Shown: positions 58,532 to 64,000 of the stretch, piece by piece
Layout: each line of letters starts with the position of its first letter
How positions within the stretch are numbered: the first letter of the stretch is position 1
Source of the DNA: Micrococcaceae bacterium Sec5.1
Lineage (GTDB): Bacteria > Actinomycetota > Actinomycetes > Actinomycetales > Micrococcaceae
Assembly: GCA_039636795.1 (NCBI GenBank)
Contig: CP143430.1
Span: forward strand, 372,001-436,000
Direction of reading: 5' to 3'
Length of the DNA stretch: 64,000 nt
The notes under the pieces: generated by a model
Told to the model about the DNA's origin: nothing
Database searches by the model: none
The model's input: the letters and a program-made list of their open reading frames with translations, nothing else
Made by a program: the position numbers and the translations under genes

Positions 58532-58707
58532 GACAGGCTCCCCAGCGGCTGTTTGATGATGTGTCGGCCAGTCTAGGTGGGGTGGGCTCCAAGGGCCCTC
58601 TCGAAGTGAACTGCCTGTGGATAACTCAACCTCTGTTCACTGCGGCAAGCCGGGCGTAGTCTTGCCCTCGCCGGTTCGTCATCGCAGGCATTCCAACGGG
58701 GGACACC

Positions 58708-59274
58708 ATGATCGAAACCATACGCTTCAGCACGTCCAGGCTTCTTGGCAGAAATCACAGGAAAGGTGCCGGCCGGCGAATTACGATCCCGCTGCTGCTC
58801 GGTTGTCTTCTCAGCGCAACATTGGCGCTCAGTGCCTGCTCCTTCCCGCTACCGGTTGCGCAGCCCACGCCCATAGCGTCGTCGAATGCCCCAAGCGCCA
58901 GCAACGCCCCAACATCCAGCACTGAGCCGACCGCGGAGATCAGTGCAAGCCCGGACGCGACTACAGGCACGGGCGGCGTCTACGGCGAATTCACGTCCTT
59001 GTCTGAAGCATGCGTCTCCGTGAGCGCCGCGATGTTGAGCGTGACCATCCTGCCGTTGGCGGCCGTGGTGGGCGGCGACCCGGAAGATATCAAGAAGGCC
59101 AAGGAGGAACTGTCCCGGATGCAGGACAAAGTGCCCGAGGAACTGAAGCCGAGCTTTGAAAAGCTGAGGGCCTATACGGAGTCGGCCGGCACGGATTTCC
59201 GCAAGTACGGGGAGCCCGAGTTCGAGCAACTTATGAAGCCGATCCAGGACTGGATGGATAAGAACTGCAAGTAG
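58708..59274 (+). CDS. Lipoprotein of unknown function
   Basis: 188 residues, ATG with GGGGGA 5 nt upstream. Positively charged N terminus and lipobox LALSACSF (Cys44), then an Ala/Ser/Thr-rich linker and a helical domain from about residue 85 (ACVSVSAAMLSVT to IQDWMDKNCK) with two cysteines that could pair. Unit is monocistronic. Not recognised. Confidence 0.7.
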   Translation: MIETIRFSTSRLLGRNHRKGAGRRITIPLLLGCLLSATLALSACSFPLPVAQPTPIASSNAPSASNAPTSSTEPTAEISASPDATTGTGGVYGEFTSLSEACVSVSAAMLSVTILPLAAVVGGDPEDIKKAKEELSRMQDKVPEELKPSFEKLRAYTESAGTDFRKYGEPEFEQLMKPIQDWMDKNCK

Positions 59275-59364
59275 TCGCCGCGCGCGTTCCCTTCACTCCG
59301 GGCACCTCTCACAAAGCGTCGGAGCTAGACGCTAGGGTGGTACTCAAGAGAAGGGGAGTGCCCG

Positions 59365-59802
59365 ATGTCAGACCAGAACTTGCAGATCGACCCCGTGCCT
59401 GAGGGCGAGGTCCTCGGTACCGGACGCACCATCATCTCCGAGGCGGCAGTGGCAAAAGTAGCCGGCATCGCTGCACGCGCGGTTCCAGGCGTCTACTCCC
59501 TGGGCTCAGGTCCATCCCGCGCGCTTGGCGCCATCCGTGACGCTGTGGGCAGTTCGGACCATGCCGCGGGCGTTCGCGCCGAAGTGGGGGAGACCCAAGT
59601 AGCTGTGGACATCAACCTTGTGGCTCTCTACGGGCATCCCTTACATAGCGTGGCCAACCAGGTCCGCGCTGCTGTTTATCGGGCTGTTGAGGAACTCGTC
59701 GGGCTCCAGGTCATCGAGGTCAACATCGAGATCAACGATGTCTATGTGGCCCCGCCTCCCAAGCCCAAAACCGTCGTGGTCGAAAAGGAGGCACTGCAAT
59801 GA
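59365..59802 (+). CDS. Asp23/Gls24 family envelope stress protein
   Basis: 145 residues, AAGGGGA upstream. Asp23 fold: TIISEAAVAKVAGIAARAVPGVYSL and VGETQVAVDINLVALYGHPL, VEVNIEINDVYV. First of five overlapping genes (ATGA junctions) making an Asp23/AmaP-like module. In Staphylococcus aureus Asp23 is held to the membrane by AmaP and supports the envelope. Confidence 0.9.
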   Translation: MSDQNLQIDPVPEGEVLGTGRTIISEAAVAKVAGIAARAVPGVYSLGSGPSRALGAIRDAVGSSDHAAGVRAEVGETQVAVDINLVALYGHPLHSVANQVRAAVYRAVEELVGLQVIEVNIEINDVYVAPPPKPKTVVVEKEALQ

Positions 59803-59990
59803 GCATGACCGTCGTGGGAATCGCGATCGGCGCCTTCGTGGCGTTCATGTCCTTCCAGTTCGGGCTGTGGGGCTTCCTTATCTCGCTGCTCTTTATGGGC
59901 ATTGGCGCCCTTCTGGGCCGTGCAGCTGAAGGCAAGCTCGATCTCCGCAGCGTCCTGGACGCCATTACGGGCCGGCGCTCTTCGTCATGA
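59799..59990 (+). CDS. Small two-span membrane protein (DUF2273-like)
   Basis: 63 residues, ATGA overlap with the previous gene. Two hydrophobic segments (VVGIAIGAFVAFMSFQFG, WGFLISLLFMGIGALLG) and a polar tail EGKLDLRSVLDAITGRR. Same place and shape as the DUF2273/small integral membrane gene of other Asp23 clusters. Confidence 0.8.
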   Translation: MSMTVVGIAIGAFVAFMSFQFGLWGFLISLLFMGIGALLGRAAEGKLDLRSVLDAITGRRSSS

Positions 59991-60367
59991 GCGTGGCTGA
60001 GGCTGTGGAACCTACCACCAGCCTGGCCGGCCATAACCGGATCAGTACCCAGGCTTTGACATCGCTGGCACAGGCCGCGGCCGCCGAGGCTCTCGGCGTG
60101 GAACCCGGTGACATCCGCGCCGATTGGTCGGACGACGACGGTCTGCTGGCTTTGTCCATCGTGGCACCTATCAGCATCCCCGCTTTAAGTGAGGTGCTGC
60201 GTAATCCGCAGCGCGTCCAAGGCTTCGGCGGCTCCATCTGGGACCGTGCCGTGGCGGCAAAGGCAACAGTGTTGGAGCGTGTCACTCGGCTCAGCGGTTT
60301 TCGCATAAGCCGGGTGGACATCAGGATCAGTGGAGCCCACGTTTCAGAGGGAGGCCGTGTCCGTTGA
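59987..60367 (+). CDS. Asp23-like protein, second copy
   Basis: 126 residues, overlapping start. ISTQALTSLAQAAAAEALGV followed by ADWSDDDGLLALSIVAPISI, and the ending VTRLSGFRISRVDIRISG resemble Asp23, though the N-terminal helix differs. Part of the same cluster, likely binding the membrane partner. Confidence 0.78.
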   Translation: MSVAEAVEPTTSLAGHNRISTQALTSLAQAAAAEALGVEPGDIRADWSDDDGLLALSIVAPISIPALSEVLRNPQRVQGFGGSIWDRAVAAKATVLERVTRLSGFRISRVDIRISGAHVSEGGRVR

Positions 60368-61008
60368 CGCAGGACCAGGAAACAGCCTTTGAACCTTCTG
60401 GCACCGACTCCGGAGCCACCCCCATCGCCGGCGAGGACCCGGCCATGAGCCGTATCCTGCGCAGGGAAACACACTCGTCCCGGGCAGGAGCAGCCACCAT
60501 CGCTGCAGTGCTCGTGATAATTCTCTGTGTTCTCGCACTTCTGGAATCTGCCCTCCGGGCGATCGGGCAACCGCCGTGGCTTGTTGACCCAAGTACAGCA
60601 GCGGAGCGTATCATCGCCCTTCCGGCGGGCATCCAACCCCTTCTGCTCGGCGCAAGTGGTGCTGTCGTTGCGATGGTCGGGCTGTTCTTCCTCCTTCAAG
60701 CCGTATTACCCGGCAGGCGAGCCCGGCATTTGCTGAGGGACCCACGGACCGCCGTCGTGGTTGATGACGAAGTGCTGGCCTCGGCACTTGCGCGTCGCGC
60801 GCGGACTGCCGCCAACGTGACACCGGAACAGGTCATGGTGATTGTGTCCAGGCAATCAGTGGTGGTCAACGTCCGACCCACCTCAGGAAGCAGGGTCAGT
60901 GAAGAAGCCGTCCTTAAAGCAGTGCAGGCCGAGCTCGATGAAATGTCGCCCGTTCCCATGCCCACTGTTCGGGTGAACCTCTCTACCTCGGGGGTGGTGG
61001 GCGCGTGA
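60364..61008 (+). CDS. Membrane protein with DUF6286-type domain
   Basis: 214 residues from a TTG overlapping the previous stop; an ATG at 60445 is the alternative. Two spans (about residues 45-65 and 97-118) with a C-terminal domain VVVDDEVLASALARRARTAA, VMVIVSRQSVVVNVRPTSG, typical of the DUF6286 partner in actinobacterial Asp23 loci. Envelope role inferred. Confidence 0.78.
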   Translation: MTQDQETAFEPSGTDSGATPIAGEDPAMSRILRRETHSSRAGAATIAAVLVIILCVLALLESALRAIGQPPWLVDPSTAAERIIALPAGIQPLLLGASGAVVAMVGLFFLLQAVLPGRRARHLLRDPRTAVVVDDEVLASALARRARTAANVTPEQVMVIVSRQSVVVNVRPTSGSRVSEEAVLKAVQAELDEMSPVPMPTVRVNLSTSGVVGA

Positions 61009-61616
61009 ACGGGACACCGCGTGCCCTTAACCGGGTCCTTCTCTTCATCGTTGGCGTAAAACTCCTGGCCGTGGGTCTACTGTTTCTGCTGCTGGCCACC
61101 GTTCAGGCTGTGGCCACGTGGTGGCATGGCTGGTCCGCGGACATGTGGGCTCGTGCGGAGGACGCTTTCCGGCAAACCCGGTTCCCCGGCCGTGAAGAAA
61201 GCTGGCTGTGGATCGTGGCCGGGGTGGTTTTGGTGGCCATTATTATTGCGATGGTCGCGTGGCTGGCGCAACAGGGTAAAGGCAGGGCCAACCTTCTGGT
61301 GGCCAGCGACGACGAGAGCCATGTGGAGGGTGAGGTCCAGATCGGTGGCGGAGTCGCAGAACAAGCGCTTCGGGCAGCCCTGGCAGATCGGCCGGACCTC
61401 GCGGGAGCGTCTGTGGCAACGTATGAGGTCAAAGGCCAGCCCGGATTGAGGCTGCGCATCCAGCCCCGGCAGGGAGTCGCACCGCACCTCCTAGCTGCCG
61501 AAATCTCGCGCCTGGTCGAAGCCTTGGACCTCGTGATTGGCAAGAAGACCCCCGTATTGGTCCATATGGCTTCCGGGGCCCGGGCAAAATTTACAAAAGC
61601 TGAACGGGTTCGGTGA
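61005..61616 (+). CDS. AmaP-like membrane protein of the Asp23 cluster
   Basis: 203 residues, GTG start overlapping the previous gene. Two spans (LFIVGVKLLAVGLLFLLLA and WLWIVAGVVLVAIIIAMVA), followed by a cytosolic domain (EGEVQIGGGVAEQALRAALA) that resembles Asp23 itself, the order found in AmaP. It probably anchors Asp23 to the membrane. Confidence 0.8.
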   Translation: MNGTPRALNRVLLFIVGVKLLAVGLLFLLLATVQAVATWWHGWSADMWARAEDAFRQTRFPGREESWLWIVAGVVLVAIIIAMVAWLAQQGKGRANLLVASDDESHVEGEVQIGGGVAEQALRAALADRPDLAGASVATYEVKGQPGLRLRIQPRQGVAPHLLAAEISRLVEALDLVIGKKTPVLVHMASGARAKFTKAERVR

Positions 61617-61726
61617 CTGTCCCCGCTAATTTTGCCGAATATTTCGCATAGGGTGTTTTGCGTTGCTTAACCGCTGCGTATGCCCATAGTTTGAAAGCAG
61701 AGGGGGAAAAACTCCCTGATGCGATT

Positions 61727-61760
61727 GATTGCTTTGCGGGACAAAGCCCCAAAAGCAATC
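61727..61760 (+). promoter_or_regulatory. Hairpin in the leader of the 11-residue-repeat gene
   Basis: Perfect 9-bp arms GATTGCTTT (61727) and AAAGCAATC (61752), 31 bp before the start codon. It could affect translation or message stability. Confidence 0.45.
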
Positions 61761-61790
61761 GGCGTTCAAACCGTCACGAAGGAGAGCACC

Positions 61791-62126
61791 ATGAGTGAAG
61801 AAACCACGGGATCAGAAGCAGCAGCGGGCGCCGCGGGCAACGCCAAGGATGTAGCTGGCGAGGCGCTTGAAAATGCGAAGGAATTTGCTGGCGAGGCCAC
61901 GGAAAATGTCAAGGAGTTCGCGGGCGCGGCAGCAGAAAACGTCAAGGAATTCGCCGGAGATGCAGCGGAAAACGTCAAGGAATTCTTCTCCGGTGACGTC
62001 GGGGAAAACGCCAAGGAACTTGCTGGTGACGTTGCGGAGAAGTCCAAGGAATTCGCCGGAGATGTTACCGAAAACGTGAAGGGTCTCGGCTCCAAGATCG
62101 CAGGCCTGTTCAAGGGCGGGAAGTAG
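61791..62126 (+). CDS. LEA-like protein with 11-residue repeats
   Basis: 111 residues from the ATG at 61791 (GAAGGAG upstream). The body is six or seven 11-residue repeats of type EFAGDAAENVK, which form amphipathic helices like those of LEA and apolipoprotein-type stress proteins, followed by LGSKIAGLFKGGK. Very polar, no signal peptide. It lies after the Asp23 cluster and may help in drying or osmotic stress (inference). Confidence 0.8.
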   Translation: MSEETTGSEAAAGAAGNAKDVAGEALENAKEFAGEATENVKEFAGAAAENVKEFAGDAAENVKEFFSGDVGENAKELAGDVAEKSKEFAGDVTENVKGLGSKIAGLFKGGK

Positions 62127-62289
62127 ACTTTACGCCACATGGCGCGAGGATGGCAGATCAAGGAACGTGCGGACTTGCACTCCATGAGCTGCCATCCCGC
62201 TGTGGTTAAGCGGCGGATCCAGCGCGCGCGGGACCATCGCCTCCACGACGAGTAGGCTGAGCTTCACACGCGATGGACGGGAGGCTCCA

Positions 62290-63030
62290 GTGGCCGCGAT
62301 AACTGCGACAGGTACAACTGCGACTGGTACAACTGCGACTGGTAGTGCCGCGACTGGGACGACGCTGGCTGAGGTGATGGCCGAGTTGGCTGCGCTGGAA
62401 GACCCGAGATGGCGCGAGGTGAACGAGAAGCACGGTGACGATCACAGTGTGAACCTCAGTAAGTTGCGCGCCATCGCGAAGCGTTTGAAGACACAGCAAG
62501 AGCTTTCACGTGAGCTCTGGGAGACGGACGACACCGCGGCGAAGCTGCTGGCGCTGCTGATCTGCCGGCCCAAGTCGTTCCGATCCGACGAGCTGGACAC
62601 CATGCTGCGCGAGGCCCGCACACCCAAAGTCCACGACTGGCTGGTGAACTACGTGGTCAAGAAGAGACCGCATGCCGAAGAGCTGCGGGTCGCCTGGTTT
62701 GCGGACAAGGATCCTGTGGTGGCGAGTGCCGGTTGGGCGCTGACATCGGAGCGCGTCGTGAAGGATCCGGCAGGCCTTGACCTCATCGGGCTGCTGGACG
62801 CAATTGAGGCCGGGATGAAGGAAGCTCCTGACCGCCTGCAGTGGGCGATGAACACCTGTCTTGCCCAGATCGGCATCGAACACCCCGAGCATCGCGCCCG
62901 CGCCTTGAGTATTGGAGAGCGACTGGAGGTGCTGAAGGATTACCCAACTCCGCCCAATTGCACCTCTCCGTTCGCGCCTGTTTGGATCAACGAGATGGTT
63001 CGCCGGCAGCAACTGTCAGCAATCAGCTAG
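62290..63030 (+). CDS. DNA alkylation repair (AlkD-like) protein with repeated N terminus
   Basis: 246 residues, GTG with GGGAGG 5 nt upstream. The N terminus (residues 5-24) is four 5-residue repeats of TATGT type, coded by a 15-bp tandem repeat. From residue 26 it is an all-helical repeat fold (VMAELAALEDPRWREVNEKHG, NLSKLRAIAKRLKTQQELSR) as in AlkC/AlkD glycosylases. Family is moderately sure; glycosylase residues were not all confirmed. Convergent with the next gene, overlapping by a CTAG. Confidence 0.72.
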   Translation: MAAITATGTTATGTTATGSAATGTTLAEVMAELAALEDPRWREVNEKHGDDHSVNLSKLRAIAKRLKTQQELSRELWETDDTAAKLLALLICRPKSFRSDELDTMLREARTPKVHDWLVNYVVKKRPHAEELRVAWFADKDPVVASAGWALTSERVVKDPAGLDLIGLLDAIEAGMKEAPDRLQWAMNTCLAQIGIEHPEHRARALSIGERLEVLKDYPTPPNCTSPFAPVWINEMVRRQQLSAIS

Positions 63031-63440
63031 CCCCTGTTGCGGTGCATCATCCTGTAGGTCAGTTCGGCGAGCAGCTCCTCGTCTGAAAGATGCGAGGCGC
63101 GGGCGATAGGGGCTGCCGGTACCATGACGCGGGGCCCCGAAGACTGCCGTGAATCCTCGCCGCTGCGCATGTCGTCCGGCGTGATCTGGTCCGGAGCGAA
63201 ACTGGATTTTCCTTTGAGTACTTCAGCCACCGAGCCAGCGCGCCAGCCGAGGGCGTGCTCAAGCTTGCGCTGATTGATTTCCTGGGTGCGCCGCGTACCG
63301 GATTCCAGCGTCCGGACAGTCTTGATCGCGGTTCCAGCCTGCTTGGCCAACTGCACCTGGCTCAGCCCCTGGGCCAAGCGCTCTTCTTTGATCAGGCGGC
63401 CAATGGTCTGGAGTGCTTCAAGTTCATCCACACTTCCCAC
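63027..63440 (-). CDS. Helix-turn-helix (XRE-like) regulator
   Basis: 137 residues from a GTG at 63440 (GTG 63431 also possible; the open frame to 63674 has little that looks coding). N-terminal XRE domain: LIKEERLAQGLSQVQLAKQAGTAIKTVRTLE, EINQRKLEHALGW. The C-terminal part is polar and ends in LLAELTYRMMHRNRG. Target unknown. Confidence 0.75.
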   Translation of the reverse strand: MGSVDELEALQTIGRLIKEERLAQGLSQVQLAKQAGTAIKTVRTLESGTRRTQEINQRKLEHALGWRAGSVAEVLKGKSSFAPDQITPDDMRSGEDSRQSSGPRVMVPAAPIARASHLSDEELLAELTYRMMHRNRG

Positions 63441-63608
63441 TGTTGCATAGGCAACACTGGGCAACCAAATCTGATGACGTGCCTGCTCGGCCAATGTCTT
63501 CCTCGCGGCGCGGCAGGGGCTTCCTTTCGACGGCGAGTGGTTCCGGCCCCAGCCTGGTCGCTCCGTTACGATGCAAAGGTTACTTTGTATCGTTGTGGTT
63601 ACGTTAGG

Positions 63609-63622
63609 TGTAAGCGCTTGCA
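63609..63622. promoter_or_regulatory. LacI-type operator
   Basis: TGTAAGCGCTTGCA, a palindrome with one mismatch and the AAGCGCTT core of LacI/MalR-family sites, 85 bp before the binding-protein gene. Confidence 0.7.
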
Positions 63623-63706
63623 TTCCCACCTTGATCATGACTAGTGTGAGGCCCACCACATCAAATCGCGCCACGATTTTCTTGTACTCAGCGAGGAGTC
63701 TTCAGC

Positions 63707-64000
63707 ATGAAAAAATCCAAGTACCTGCTCCCGGTCGCAGCGGCCGGCGTTCTGGCACTTACCATGTCCGCATGTAGCGGAAACAGCGGCGGCGGCGGAA
63801 GCACGGCGTCGAATGACTGTTCCGCCTACGACACCTACGGCAAGCACGACGGCAAGACCGTCTCGGTGTACTCCACTATTGTCGACGTCGAAGCGACAAA
63901 CCTCGAGGAATCCTGGGCACAGTTCGAAAAGTGCACCGGCATTACGGTCAAGTACGAGGGCAGCAAGGAGTTCGAGACCCAGATCGGCGTCCGGGCCCAG
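63707..64000 (+). CDS. Carbohydrate ABC binding lipoprotein (AglE-like), 3' end outside window
   Basis: The first 98 residues are in the window. Signal peptide and lipobox LALTMSACSG (Cys23), then a glycine-rich spacer and a family 1 solute-binding start (DGKTVSVYSTIVDVEATNLEE, TGITVKYEGSKEFETQIGV) that matches alpha-glucoside binding proteins. AGGAG precedes the ATG. A LacI-type operator upstream fits sugar control. Confidence 0.85.
   Translation, partial: MKKSKYLLPVAAAGVLALTMSACSGNSGGGGSTASNDCSAYDTYGKHDGKTVSVYSTIVDVEATNLEESWAQFEKCTGITVKYEGSKEFETQIGVRAQ

Overview
The window looks like a piece of the chromosome of a high-GC soil actinobacterium of the Micrococcaceae, most likely Arthrobacter or Paenarthrobacter. 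The basis is the GC-rich third codon positions, frequent GTG/TTG starts, many ATGA stop/start overlaps, the 180-kDa type of NAD-glutamate dehydrogenase, an ALF-repeat surface protein, a c-di-AMP (ydaO-type) riboswitch in front of a secreted NlpC/P60-like protein, and an Asp23/Gls24 envelope-stress cluster. Genus assignment is inference; no rRNA is present.

Layout. 1-2.3 kb: the end of an alanine racemase gene, then a D-Ala-D-Ala ligase and a membrane protein in one operon. 2.3-9.5 kb: spermidine-synthase-like protein, a TM2/Ltp surface protein, a LysR gene divergent from an MHS transporter plus 3-hydroxybutyrate dehydrogenase pair, and a divergent HxlR-type/QorB-type redox pair flanked by two copies of a perfect palindrome. 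9.5-17.8 kb: amino acid permease, ALF-repeat protein, an AAA ATPase preceded by a 9-bp tandem array, a hydrolase, and a two-gene ABC exporter. 17.9-23 kb: IclR regulator (HutR type), SRPBCC protein and hutU-hutH. 23.7-28.7 kb: NAD-GDH. 28.8-35.9 kb: an eight-kilobase sugar-acid catabolic block whose gene content matches the D-apionate route (ApnO, OiaC, LerI, DerI, LerK, MFS importer) with a divergent GntR/FadR regulator and a palindromic operator pair. 35.9-37.3 kb: an IS30-family element inserted in the centre of a third copy of the palindrome family. 37.3-43.2 kb: a tRNA-Cys, hutG, an NCS2 purine permease, CopC, the riboswitch-controlled cell-wall protein and a small flavoprotein-like gene. 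43.6-50.8 kb: universal stress protein, PEP-synthase/Rph-like enzyme, cation efflux, a minimal metallopeptidase, a PfkB sugar kinase and an EamA exporter. 51.1-51.4 kb: tRNA-Glu, tRNA-Asp and tRNA-Phe. 51.6-56.8 kb: CUT1 ABC importer (SBP and two permeases), MgtC and glycerophosphodiesterase. 56.9-64 kb: secreted proteins and lipoproteins, the Asp23 cluster with an 11-residue-repeat protein, an AlkD-like protein, an HTH regulator, and the start of an alpha-glucoside-type binding protein behind a LacI-type operator.

How the genes work together. Three 14-bp sites matching the HutR consensus known from Corynebacterium lie before the IclR gene, before hutU and before hutG, so histidine breakdown to glutamate appears to be one regulon split over 20 kb. 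The large NAD-GDH can pass that glutamate on to 2-oxoglutarate. The sugar-acid operon would turn plant-derived D-apionate into D-erythrose 4-phosphate. Several genes (CopC, CDF, USP, Asp23, c-di-AMP-controlled hydrolase) concern envelope and stress.

The least explained items are the palindrome family and its interruption by IS30, the 9-bp array at the AAA ATPase gene, the TM2-coil-Ltp protein, and a TAAAG-N3-CTTTA palindrome shared by the hutU and gdh upstream regions.
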